Positions 27,871 to 36,136 of a DNA stretch of 56,178 bases are shown here, in pieces. The translations under genes were made by a program, and so were the position numbers. A model generated the notes under the pieces. The model made no database searches. It worked only from the letters and a program-made list of their open reading frames with translations, and had not been told where the DNA came from. How positions within the stretch are numbered: position 1 is the stretch's first letter; every line of letters begins with the position of its first letter. This stretch comes from Acidobacteriota bacterium (GTDB taxonomy: Bacteria > Actinomycetota > Actinomycetes > Actinomycetales > Microbacteriaceae): the NCBI GenBank assembly GCA_019351995.1, contig JABBOD010000018.1:1-56178 (forward strand), written 5' to 3'.

Positions 27871-29193
27871 TCAGTTAGCTGGCCACGAGGCGTCGATCGC
27901 CTTGAGCGCTTGATCCAAGGTGATCGAACCTGCTGTCCATTCGGTCAGATTGGTCCACTCGGTGCCGGCACCGACAGCACCCGGCATCTGGTCGGAGGCA
28001 TCGAAGCCGAAGACCTTCGCGCTGGCCACTGCCTTGGAGGCGATCTTCTGGAACGGGCTCGCGTAGTTCGACTCGGGGTAGTTGTTGTGCGGCGAGAGCG
28101 CGGCCGTCCACGTCTTGTCGTACCCGTTGGTTCCGAAGTCGCCGACCAGGTAGGACACCACCTGCTTGACCGCCGCGTTGTTCTTGAACGCAGCAACCAG
28201 GTCGCCTCCGCCGAGTGTGCCCGAGGTGACGGCGCCAGCAGGCGTCGGCAGCGGGAATGCATTCACATCGGCGGTCGATCCGCTGTTGACCGAGTCCTGA
28301 ATGGCCTGGGGGAAGAAGCCGGTGATGAACGTGCCCTGACGCATCATGAAGCACTGACCGGCGGCCTTGCCACCCGAGACGAACAGGTTGTTCCCCGCTG
28401 CGCCGAAGTCAGTCGACGCGATCGCCTTGCCACCGCCGTTGACGGCACCCGGTGCGAAGATCATCGACTCGACCTTGGCAGCGGCCTTCTTGACCAGTGG
28501 GGAGTCGAAGAGCAGCTTGTGCGTGATCCAGTCGTTGTACTGGGTGAGTCCGCCGTAGCGAAGCACATACTCTTCGAACCAGTCGGTCATCGGCCAGCCG
28601 TCGGAGCCCTGCGAGGCGATTCCGACACACCACGGGTAGCCAGAGCCATCCGCGATGATCTTGGCTTGCAGCGCCATCAGTTCGGCGTCGGTCGTCGGCA
28701 CGGTGTAGCCGGCCGCGGCGAATGCCTTGGGGTTGTACCACACCAGCGACTTCACGTTGATGTTGTACGGCAGACCGTAGGTCTTGCCGTTGACCTTGGC
28801 GATGTCCGGAAGGCCGAGAGCCTCGTCGGAGGTCACCTTCTTGATGTCGACGAGGTCATCGAGCGGGATCATGCCCTGGCTGATCAAGGACTTCAGAACA
28901 CCGGGCTGCGGGAAGATCGCGATGTCGGGAGCCTGACCACCCTTGACCTGCGTGAGGATCGAGGTCTGGAAGTTGTCACTCCCGCTGTACTTCACGGTGA
29001 TGCCCTTGCCCTTGGACCAGGCCGTCAGGTCTTTCTGGAACGCCGCGCCCTGAGCGGTGGTGAACGCGCCAGAAATGGTGACTGTGGTGTTTCCACCGGA
29101 TGCCGTGCTGCCGCCGCCGGAACAGCCAGCGAGCGCCAATGCGGCGGTCAGCGTCAGTGCGCCAACCAGTGCCATTCGCTTGCGAAGCGTCAT
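27871..29193 (-). CDS. Sugar ABC transporter substrate-binding lipoprotein
   Basis: Family 1 extracellular solute-binding protein, 440 residues from the ATG at 29193; the longer open frame upstream passes through the operator and is not coding. Lipobox LALAG-C24 anchors it to the membrane. The mature part begins GGGS...TTVTISGAF and contains the hinge-like YGLPYNINVKSLVWYN. The oligosaccharide it binds cannot be told. It heads the binding-protein, MalF, MalG operon under a LacI-type operator. Confidence 0.93.
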   Translation of the reverse strand: MTLRKRMALVGALTLTAALALAGCSGGGSTASGGNTTVTISGAFTTAQGAAFQKDLTAWSKGKGITVKYSGSDNFQTSILTQVKGGQAPDIAIFPQPGVLKSLISQGMIPLDDLVDIKKVTSDEALGLPDIAKVNGKTYGLPYNINVKSLVWYNPKAFAAAGYTVPTTDAELMALQAKIIADGSGYPWCVGIASQGSDGWPMTDWFEEYVLRYGGLTQYNDWITHKLLFDSPLVKKAAAKVESMIFAPGAVNGGGKAIASTDFGAAGNNLFVSGGKAAGQCFMMRQGTFITGFFPQAIQDSVNSGSTADVNAFPLPTPAGAVTSGTLGGGDLVAAFKNNAAVKQVVSYLVGDFGTNGYDKTWTAALSPHNNYPESNYASPFQKIASKAVASAKVFGFDASDQMPGAVGAGTEWTNLTEWTAGSITLDQALKAIDASWPAN

Positions 29194-29229
29194 TACTTCG
29201 TACCTCTCGTCGTTGAAAAGACCAAAACC

Positions 29230-29241
29230 CAAAACGTTTTG
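29230..29241. promoter_or_regulatory. LacI-family operator upstream of the sugar importer
   Basis: CAAAACGTTTTG is a perfect 12-bp palindrome with the central CG typical of LacI/GalR-family sites, 37 bp upstream of the binding-protein ATG. AT-rich against a GC-rich background. No LacI gene lies in the window, so control would be from a distant regulator. Confidence 0.7.
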
Positions 29242-29411
29242 TCTAACCCAGACATTAGTGCGATGCCGAGAAATACACACCCCGTACTGGGGTCACGGAA
29301 CGGTAACGATCCCCGCATCGACCAGAAAGCAGCGGCGATCGGTCGCGATGCGATCCGCCCAGTGCGGAATACAGCGTTCAGCGGGCGGTTGTACTGTGTG
29401 ATACAGAAGCA

Positions 29412-29552
29412 CGTGCTCCGGGGTCGGTGAAAATCCGAGCCGGCGGTAAAGTCCGCGAACTTCTCCACTCCTCGAGTCCGCTCGAGGCGCGGGGAGGCCG
29501 ATCCGGTGAGATTCCGGAACCGACGGTGAAAGTCCGGATGGGAGGAAGCACG
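29412..29552 (+). promoter_or_regulatory. FMN riboswitch (RFN element)
   Basis: Conserved RFN blocks are present in order: GGGGTCGGTGAAAATCCGA (29420-29438), CCGGCGGTAAAGTCCGCGA, ATCCGGTGAGATTCCGGAAC (29501-29520), CGACGGTGAAAGTCCGGATG and GGAGGA. The closing stem P1 pairs CGTGCT (29412-29417) with AGCACG (29547-29552). P3 is formed by the CTCGAG region near 29471-29486. It binds FMN and would shut down the downstream rib operon. A TGATAC (29398) could be the -10 box of its promoter. Confidence 0.95.
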
Positions 29553-29614
29553 CATTTCCGAACGCGTCTGCGGGCGCGTGACGAGATGACGCCGCTCTTG
29601 GCGACCCCGGAACC

Positions 29615-29634
29615 GTCTCAACCGAGACAGAGGA
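29615..29634 (+). promoter_or_regulatory. Hairpin abutting the ribD ribosome-binding site
   Basis: GTCTC (29615-29619) pairs with GAGAC (29624-29628) directly beside the Shine-Dalgarno AGAGGA (29629-29634), 4 nt before the ribD ATG. Together with the ACGCG/CGCGT pairing near 29571-29588, this is a candidate expression platform acting on translation rather than termination, as no T tract follows the riboswitch. Confidence 0.4.
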
Positions 29635-29638
29635 CCGG

Positions 29639-30715
29639 ATGTCAGGCATCGAGCTGGCGAGCGCAGGGCAGGCGAACACGGCGCGGTACCTACCCGCCAT
29701 GCGCCGCGCGCTCGAGCTTGCCGCGAAAGGCCCGATCACCGGCGGCAACCCGCAGGTGGGCTGCGTGCTTCTGAACGATGCGGGCGACATCGTCGCCGAG
29801 GGCTGGCATCACGGTGCCGGCACCCCGCACGCCGAAGTCGATGCCCTCGCCACGCTTGCCCGCCCCGAGGATGCCGCCGGTCTCACCGCCGTCGTGACCC
29901 TCGAACCGTGCAACCACACCGGCCGCACGGGTCCGTGTTCGGTCGCCCTCCTCGCGGCTGGAGTCGCGCGCGTCGTGTTCGCGCTCCCCGACCCGGGCGC
30001 GCGGTCCGGCGGGGGGGCAGAGCACCTCCGCGCCGGAGGCGTCGAGGTCATCTCCGGCGTGCTCGCCGTCGAGGCTGAGGCGTTCCTGCATCCGTGGCTG
30101 ACCGCGATCTCGCGGGGCCGACCGTGGGTGACGGTCAAGTGGGGCTCAACACTGGATGGACGCGCCGCGGCATCCGACGGCACCAGCCAGTGGATCACCG
30201 GTGCCGCCGCGCGGCAGCGAGTGCACGAGGAACGCGAGGCCAGCGATGCGATCCTCGTCGGCACCGGGACGGTGTTCGCCGATGACCCCAGCCTCACCGC
30301 GCGCGGTGCGGGCGGTGAGCTGCTCCGCCATCAGCCGGTGCCGGTTGTCGTCGGAGAGCGCGAAGTACCCGCGGACGCCCGGCTGCGCCGGCATCCCGCC
30401 GGCCTGATCGAGACCCGCAGCCGTGATCTCGCGGCGATCCTCGCCGAGCTGGATGCCCGAGGAATCCGCCGGGTCTACGTCGAGGGCGGCCCCACGCTGG
30501 CCAGCGCAGTCGTCGCCGCCGGCTTCGCCGACGAGTTCTCGATCTATCTCGCTCCGCTGCTGCTGGGCGGCGAGCAGCTCGCGCTCCGTGACCTCGGCAT
30601 CCCGACCATCACCGAGGCCATCCGCCTGCGCCTCACCTCGATCGAGCAGCTCGGCGACGACCTGCACCTGATCGGCCACGCCATCCAGAATCACGCCGTA
30701 CCGAAGGAGAACTGA
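29639..30715 (+). CDS. ribD: Bifunctional riboflavin deaminase/reductase
   Basis: Second and third steps of riboflavin synthesis: deamination of the pyrimidine, then reduction of its ribose. 358 residues. The deaminase domain has HAE (64-66, zinc His and catalytic Glu) and PCNHTGRTGPC (90-100, zinc Cys91 and Cys100). The reductase domain begins PWVTVKWGSTLDGRAA near 163, with TSQWITG and VEGGPTL. ATG at 29639 with AGAGGA 4 nt upstream. First gene under the FMN riboswitch. Confidence 0.96.
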   Translation: MSGIELASAGQANTARYLPAMRRALELAAKGPITGGNPQVGCVLLNDAGDIVAEGWHHGAGTPHAEVDALATLARPEDAAGLTAVVTLEPCNHTGRTGPCSVALLAAGVARVVFALPDPGARSGGGAEHLRAGGVEVISGVLAVEAEAFLHPWLTAISRGRPWVTVKWGSTLDGRAAASDGTSQWITGAAARQRVHEEREASDAILVGTGTVFADDPSLTARGAGGELLRHQPVPVVVGEREVPADARLRRHPAGLIETRSRDLAAILAELDARGIRRVYVEGGPTLASAVVAAGFADEFSIYLAPLLLGGEQLALRDLGIPTITEAIRLRLTSIEQLGDDLHLIGHAIQNHAVPKEN

Positions 30716-31357
30716 ATGTTCACCGGCATCATCGAAGAACTGGGCCTCGTCACCGCCTGGGAGCAGAACGGCGACGCTGCCCGGCTCACCGTACGGGCCC
30801 CCCTCGCCGCCTCCGACGCCCACCACGGTGACTCGATCGCCATCAGCGGTGTCTGCCTGACGGTCATCGACCAGGGAGACGACTGGTTCACCGCGGATGT
30901 GATGGCCGAGTCGATCGCCGCCAGCACGGTGGGTCGTCTGACACCCGGGGACCGAGTGAACGTGGAACGAGCCGCCGCCGTCTCATCTCGTCTCGGTGGC
31001 CACATCGTGCAGGGGCACGTCGACGGCTTCACCACCATCATCAGCACCACGGACGGCTCCGCCTGGCGGGTCGTGCGGCTGGCGCTGCCCGCGGAACTCG
31101 CGGCCTTGGTGACACGCAAAGGATCGATCGCCGTCGACGGCATCTCATTGACGGTCAGTGCGGTGAGCGACGCCGAGGAACTCGACCAGTGGTTCGAGGT
31201 CTCGCTGATCCCGGAAACGCTGGAGGCCACCACTCTGGGCGCGAAGCAAGCAGGGGACGCCGTGAACCTCGAGACCGACATCCTCGCCCGGCACGTGCAG
31301 CGCCTGCTGGCCGTGGAGAGAGCCGTCGAGCACGCACACGAAGGAGTACGCGCATGA
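30716..31357 (+). CDS. ribE: Riboflavin synthase, alpha subunit
   Basis: Dismutates two 6,7-dimethyl-8-ribityllumazine molecules to riboflavin. 213 residues in two homologous lumazine-binding domains, starting with the invariant MFTGIIEELG and repeating at about residue 97 (GGHIVQGHVDG). It follows ribD directly (the ATG is the next base after its stop) with AAGGAG inside the ribD end. Called ribC in some actinobacterial annotations. Confidence 0.96.
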   Translation: MFTGIIEELGLVTAWEQNGDAARLTVRAPLAASDAHHGDSIAISGVCLTVIDQGDDWFTADVMAESIAASTVGRLTPGDRVNVERAAAVSSRLGGHIVQGHVDGFTTIISTTDGSAWRVVRLALPAELAALVTRKGSIAVDGISLTVSAVSDAEELDQWFEVSLIPETLEATTLGAKQAGDAVNLETDILARHVQRLLAVERAVEHAHEGVRA

Positions 31358-32673
31358 GCCTCGCCGACATCCCCACCGCCCTGCACGCTCTGCGACAGGG
31401 TCGCCCGATCATCGTCGCCGACGACGAGGGCCGTGAGAACGAGGGCGACGTGATCATCGCCGCCGAGTCCGCCAGCCAGGAGTGGCTCGCCTGGATGGTG
31501 AAACACACCTCCGGCTTCATCTGCGCCCCCATGACGAACGAGATCGCCGATCGCCTGGACCTTCCGCCGATGGTGACGCACAACGAGGACCCGCGCGGGA
31601 CGGCGTACACGGTGTCAGTGGATGCCGCTGACCGGCTCAGCACCGGCATCAGCGCCTCGGATCGCGCCCACACCCTGCGCGTGCTGGCCGACCCCGCCTC
31701 GGTGCCCGCGAGCCTGCACCGGCCCGGCCATATCCTGCCGCTGCGCGCGGTGGACGGCGGTGTTCGCGAACGAGACGGACACACCGAAGCATCCGTCGAC
31801 CTGCTGAAACTGGCCGGACTCACCCCCGTGGCAGCGATCTCGGAGATCGTCGCCGACGACGGTGAGATGGAGCGGCTCCCCGGGCTCATCGCCCTCGGCG
31901 AGCGCGAAGGCGTGCCCGTGATCACGATCGAGGCGCTGATCCGTTTCATGGCCGAGATGGAATGCGAGGCCAACCCGCAGGCGGTCGTCGACGTGCCGGA
32001 GTCATCCCGAGTGACCTTCGAGGTCGAGACGAATGTGCCGACCAGTCACGGGAGGTTCCGTGTCCGGGCGTACCGCGACCGCTCGACCGGCGCTGACCAC
32101 GTCGCGTGGATCGCCGCGGGTCCCGACGGCGTCGAGCCAGGCGACGGTGCGCTGGTCCGGGTGCATTCCGAGTGCCTGACCGGCGAGGCGTTCGGTTCGC
32201 TCAAGTGCGAGTGCGGCCCGCAACTGCAGGCGGCGCTCGACACCATCGAGGAGCGCGGCGGCATTGTCATCTACCTTCGCGGCCAGGAGGGGCGCGGCAT
32301 CGGCCTGATCAACAAGCTGCGCGCATACAAGCTGCAGGAGGAGGGCCTGGACACTCTCGACGCGAACATCGCGCTGGGGCTGCCAGCCGACGCCCGTGAT
32401 TACGGTGCGGCTCACGGCATCCTGAAGGATCTGGGCATCTCGACCATTCGCCTGCTCAGCAACAACCCCGAGAAGGCGCGCCAACTGCGCGAGCGCGGTA
32501 TCACCGTCAGTGAGGTGGTGCCGCTGGTCGTCGGTGTCGGCGAGTTCAACGAGGGCTATCTCAACGCGAAGCGCGACCGCATGGGCCACGCTCTCCCCAC
32601 CCATGAAGCCCTGGTGGCGACGGTCAACACCGCGCTCCAGGCCGAACTGCAGCAGCAGGAAGGAACCCGATGA
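31354..32673 (+). CDS. ribBA: Bifunctional DHBP synthase / GTP cyclohydrolase II
   Basis: Supplies both riboflavin precursors. 439 residues from the ATG at 31354 (AAGGAG upstream; overlaps the ribE stop by 4 bp). The N-terminal DHBP synthase has DDEGRENEGD (23-32) and the TGISASDRA loop. The C-terminal GTP cyclohydrolase II domain carries the zinc cysteines 274, 285 and 287 in HSECLTGEAFGSLKCECG and GQEGRGIGL. It overlaps ribH by 4 bp. Confidence 0.96.
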   Translation: MSLADIPTALHALRQGRPIIVADDEGRENEGDVIIAAESASQEWLAWMVKHTSGFICAPMTNEIADRLDLPPMVTHNEDPRGTAYTVSVDAADRLSTGISASDRAHTLRVLADPASVPASLHRPGHILPLRAVDGGVRERDGHTEASVDLLKLAGLTPVAAISEIVADDGEMERLPGLIALGEREGVPVITIEALIRFMAEMECEANPQAVVDVPESSRVTFEVETNVPTSHGRFRVRAYRDRSTGADHVAWIAAGPDGVEPGDGALVRVHSECLTGEAFGSLKCECGPQLQAALDTIEERGGIVIYLRGQEGRGIGLINKLRAYKLQEEGLDTLDANIALGLPADARDYGAAHGILKDLGISTIRLLSNNPEKARQLRERGITVSEVVPLVVGVGEFNEGYLNAKRDRMGHALPTHEALVATVNTALQAELQQQEGTR

Positions 32674-33146
32674 GCGGCGAAGGCCTCCCCACCCTCGACA
32701 CGGACGGCACCGGTCTCACGGTCACGATCGTCTCCGGACTCTGGCATCACAGGATCGCCGATGGACTGCTCGCCGGAGCGCACCGCGTGCTCGACGCGAG
32801 CGGCGCGAACGTCGAGATCCTGCAGGTGGCGGGCAGCTTCGAGCTGCCGCTGGTCGCGAAGGCCGCGCTGGAAGCCGGCGCGGACGCGGTGGTGGCCCTC
32901 GGTGTGATCGTGCGCGGCGAGACCCCGCACTTCGAGTTCGTCGCGGCCGCCGCCACGGACGGCCTGACACGGGTGGCCCTGGAGACCGGCAAGCCGGTCG
33001 GCTTCGGCGTGCTCACCGTCGAAGACGAACAGCAGGGCCTCGACCGGGCCGGCTTCCCGGAGTCGAAGGAGGACGTGGGCGGGCGGGCCGCCGAGGCCGC
33101 GCTCGCGACGGCCGTCGTGCTGCGAAAGTTACGCGGAGGGGTCTAG
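32670..33146 (+). CDS. ribH: 6,7-dimethyl-8-ribityllumazine synthase
   Basis: Condenses the RibBA and RibD products to lumazine, the RibE substrate. 158 residues, typical of the subunit that assembles into pentamers or 60-mers. GSFELP (55-60) and VRGETPHFEFV with catalytic His87 are conserved. ATG overlapping the ribBA stop. Last gene of the operon. Confidence 0.96.
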   Translation: MSGEGLPTLDTDGTGLTVTIVSGLWHHRIADGLLAGAHRVLDASGANVEILQVAGSFELPLVAKAALEAGADAVVALGVIVRGETPHFEFVAAAATDGLTRVALETGKPVGFGVLTVEDEQQGLDRAGFPESKEDVGGRAAEAALATAVVLRKLRGGV

Positions 33147-33195
33147 CCGCGCGGGATGCGTGCCGTGGGCGCACTCACGGCCCCCGGATGAACCG

Positions 33196-33283
33196 CGCGA
33201 GTTCGACCGACCTTTGTCGGCGACCCGCCGTCGCACGCAGCCTCGCCACGGCGTGGCGGGCAAAAAGGTTGGCTGAACTCGCG
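33196..33283. repeat. Imperfect 20-bp inverted repeat with structured loop
   Basis: 33196-33215 (CGCGAGTTCGACCGACCTTT) pairs with 33264-33283 (AAAGGTTGGCTGAACTCGCG) at 17 of 20 positions across 48 bp. The loop contains further pairings (CCCGCC/GGCGGG and GCCAC-GG-CGTGGC). It fills the 239-bp gap between ribH and the ABC exporter; no gene is seen there. Either a terminator region for the rib operon or an intergenic repeat unit. Confidence 0.45.
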
Positions 33284-33385
33284 GGCTGGGGGCAGCGGGG
33301 CGCGGGCAGTGGGGGCACGAGTCGGCGCGGCCACGGCATCCGGCAGGAGTACGCACCAGCACGGTGGGCGACGTAGCGTTGAGCC

Positions 33386-35236
33386 ATGAGTTCTGCCCCC
33401 GCACCACGTCGCGGTCCGTTCGGCCGCCGTCCCGCCGACGACGGGCCGCGAGCCAGTTTCCGGCAGCTGCTGCCCTACCTCGCCGAGCATCGCGGAATCC
33501 TGATCGTGGTGGTCGCCCTGAGTCTGGTCGGGGCCGCCACGTCGTTGCTGCAACCGCTCCTGGTGAGCCAGGTGATCGGCTTCGTGCAGAAGGGCAAGGG
33601 ACTCGGCTCGCTGGTGTGGTTGCTCGTCGCGCTCGTGGTCGTCTCCGCGATCATCAACGGCATCCAGCACTACCTGCTGCAGCGCACCGGGACGAGCGTC
33701 GTGCTCTCGGCGCGTCGCCAGTTGGTGCAGCGGATGCTGCGACTCCCGATCGCGGAGTTCGACCAGCGGCGTACCGGCGATCTGGTGTCCCGGGTGGGCA
33801 GCGATACGACCCTGCTCTACGCCGTCATCACCCAGGGGCTCATCGACGCGATCGGCGGCGCCGTGCTCTTTCTCGGCGCTCTCATCGCGATGCTGGTCAT
33901 CGATCCGGTGCTGCTCGGGCTCACGGTGGGCGTCATCACGGTCTCGGTGGTCGCCGTTGTGCTGCTCTCGGGACGCGTGCGCACCGCCAGCCGCCAGCAG
34001 CAGGAGAAGGTGGGCGACCTCGCCGCCGCGGTGGAGCGCTCGATCAGCGCGATCCGCACCGTCCGCGCCTCGAACGCGACGGCCCGCGAGACGGCTGCCG
34101 TTGAGAAGGATGCCGTCGGGGCGTACGACGCCGGAGTGCGCGTCGCGAAGATCTCCTCCCTGATCGTGCCGCTCGGCGCCATCGCCTTGCAGGTCTCGCT
34201 GCTGGTGGTACTCGGCGTGGGCGGCTTCCGAGTGGCCAGCGGGGCGCTCACCATCGCCAACCTGGTGGCGTTCATCCTGTTCCTGTTCATGATGATCATG
34301 CCGCTGGGGCAGGCGTTCGGTGCCCTCACCTCCGTCAACCAGGCGCTGGGAGCGCTCGGTCGCATCCAGGAGATCATCGCGATCCCGAGCGAAGACGAGA
34401 ACGACGCCGCTCTGGAGCCCGCGGCTCCGGTCGAGACGGATGCCGCGATCATCTTCGACGATGTGCGATTCGGCTATCCGGAATCAGCCCACAAGACGGA
34501 GCGCGACAAGGCCATCGCGGCGGCGGTCGGAGAAGACGCGCTCCCACCCCGGGACTCGGAGGTGCTGCACGGCGTGACGTTCGAGGTGCCGTGCGGCTCG
34601 CGCGTCGCGTTGGTCGGGCCGAGCGGAGCCGGTAAGAGCACGATCCTGGCGCTCATCGAACGTTTCTACGACCCGACCGGCGGTGTCGTGCGACTCGGCG
34701 GGGTGGACGTGCGTGGCATTCATCGCGACACGCTCCGCGGCCAGATCGGGTACGTCGAGCAGGACGCCCCGGTGCTCGCCGGCAGCCTGCGCGACAACCT
34801 CACACTCAGCGCCCCGGATGCCAGCGACGAGGCGTGCGTTGACGTGCTGCGGGCAGTCAACCTCGGCGAGGTGCTCGAGCGCACCAACCTCGGGCTCGAC
34901 GCACCCGTCGGCGAGTCGGGGGTCATGCTCTCGGGCGGCGAACGCCAGCGCCTTGCGATCGCCCGTGCCCTGCTGTCCGCCCCGCCCATCCTGCTGCTCG
35001 ACGAGGCGACGGCCTCGCTCGACGGACTCAACGAGCAGCTGCTGCGCGAGGCGATCGACGCGGTCGCCGAGAATCGCACGCTGCTGGTGATCGCACACCG
35101 ACTCTCGACGGTGGTCGACTCCGACCTCATCGTGGTTCTCGACCACGGCAGAGTCATCGGCGTCGGCACGCACTCGGAACTGGTGGCCTCGACACCGCTG
35201 TACCGCGAGCTCGCCAAGCATCAGCTGCTGGTCTGA
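33386..35236 (+). CDS. ABC transporter, fused permease/ATPase (exporter type)
   Basis: Half-transporter of the type IV exporter fold, 616 residues. Six helices (about 35-315) precede the ATPase with Walker A GPSGAGKS (411-418), signature LSGGERQR (from 515) and Walker B ILLLDEATASLD. An insertion of about 30 charged residues (366-391) lies between FGYP and VLHGVTF, where most homologues have only a few; it carries acidic and basic runs but no motif I know. Stands alone, so substrate is unknown. Confidence 0.92.
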   Translation: MSSAPAPRRGPFGRRPADDGPRASFRQLLPYLAEHRGILIVVVALSLVGAATSLLQPLLVSQVIGFVQKGKGLGSLVWLLVALVVVSAIINGIQHYLLQRTGTSVVLSARRQLVQRMLRLPIAEFDQRRTGDLVSRVGSDTTLLYAVITQGLIDAIGGAVLFLGALIAMLVIDPVLLGLTVGVITVSVVAVVLLSGRVRTASRQQQEKVGDLAAAVERSISAIRTVRASNATARETAAVEKDAVGAYDAGVRVAKISSLIVPLGAIALQVSLLVVLGVGGFRVASGALTIANLVAFILFLFMMIMPLGQAFGALTSVNQALGALGRIQEIIAIPSEDENDAALEPAAPVETDAAIIFDDVRFGYPESAHKTERDKAIAAAVGEDALPPRDSEVLHGVTFEVPCGSRVALVGPSGAGKSTILALIERFYDPTGGVVRLGGVDVRGIHRDTLRGQIGYVEQDAPVLAGSLRDNLTLSAPDASDEACVDVLRAVNLGEVLERTNLGLDAPVGESGVMLSGGERQRLAIARALLSAPPILLLDEATASLDGLNEQLLREAIDAVAENRTLLVIAHRLSTVVDSDLIVVLDHGRVIGVGTHSELVASTPLYRELAKHQLLV

Positions 35237-35280
35237 GCCTTTTCCGATCGTCGGTTCCCACCGGGCGAAGCTGCTCGGTG

Positions 35281-35373
35281 TCAGAACGCGTGCACGAACA
35301 CCTTGAGGACGAAGCCAACAACCAGCGCGACGGCCAGCACCACGCAGATGCCGAGGATCAAGCGGGTGATCAT
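35281..35373 (-). CDS. Possible 30-residue single-helix membrane protein
   Basis: A short frame below usual gene-calling size. Residues 1-4 are MITR, then an almost unbroken hydrophobic stretch (about 5-28), ending KVFVHAF. The composition fits a one-helix membrane peptide. There is no good Shine-Dalgarno. Its ATG overlaps the TGA of a 7-codon frame starting at 35393, which might couple translation. It lies between the ABC exporter and nicotinamidase genes. Real coding status is uncertain. Confidence 0.4.
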   Translation of the reverse strand: MITRLILGICVVLAVALVVGFVLKVFVHAF

Positions 35374-35503
35374 GCGAAGAGGTCAAGGGTCATGACGTAC
35401 TAGGTCTCCAGATATTCGTGGATGCCGACACCGCGGACGGGTGCCGCGGCGTTCGAAACAACGCCGACATGCGCTCCCATCATGCCTGTTTCCGCGGACG
35501 GGA

Positions 35504-36112
35504 TCATCCTCTGAGCGCCGTCGAGGTGTCGATGTCGGCGCCCGCCGCTGCCAGTTCGCGAAGAGCGGCAGCGCTCGATTCCGGGGCGACCCCGGCGATC
35601 AGATCCTCGAGCACCCGCACTCGGCGACCGGATGCGACCGCGTCGAGAGCAGACGCCCGCACGCAGTAGTCCGTTGCGATCCCGACGACATCGATCTCGC
35701 TCACCCCGAGTCTCTCGAGCAGCGTCGGCAGCTCGACACCGTCGTCGCTCGTGCCCTCGAAAATCGAATAGGCGGGCACCCCTTGGCCTTTGCGGATGTG
35801 CACGTCGATCAGCTCTGCGTCGAGCCCGGGGTCGTACTGGGCGCCCACCGTGCCGGCCACGCAGTGCACCGGCCAGCTGTCGACGTAGTCGGGTGCGGCA
35901 TCCAGAGCGAAGTGTCCGCCGTTGTCGCCCGTTCCCTCCTCTCCTGGAGCGTCGTGCCAGTCGCGCGAGGCGATCACGACGTCGTAGCGGTCGGGATGCC
36001 GTCCGAGATATGCCGTGATGCCCGCCGCGACAGCGTCGCCGCCCTCGACCCCGAGCGCACCCCCCTCGGTGAAGTCGTTCTGCACATCGATGATGAACAG
36101 GGCACGAGACAT
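35504..36112 (-). CDS. pncA: Nicotinamidase (isochorismatase family)
   Basis: Deamidates nicotinamide to nicotinate for NAD salvage; the same enzymes activate pyrazinamide. 202 residues. The catalytic triad is Asp9 (DVQNDF), Lys108 (RKGQG) and Cys150 (TDYCV), and the metal-site residues Asp51, His53 and His67 are all visible. Followed on its strand by the small-peptide region; 24 bp downstream of the PBP4-type gene. Confidence 0.94.
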   Translation of the reverse strand: MSRALFIIDVQNDFTEGGALGVEGGDAVAAGITAYLGRHPDRYDVVIASRDWHDAPGEEGTGDNGGHFALDAAPDYVDSWPVHCVAGTVGAQYDPGLDAELIDVHIRKGQGVPAYSIFEGTSDDGVELPTLLERLGVSEIDVVGIATDYCVRASALDAVASGRRVRVLEDLIAGVAPESSAAALRELAAAGADIDTSTALRG

Positions 36113-36136
36113 GGTCTGCTCCTTCTGGTCGACCGG

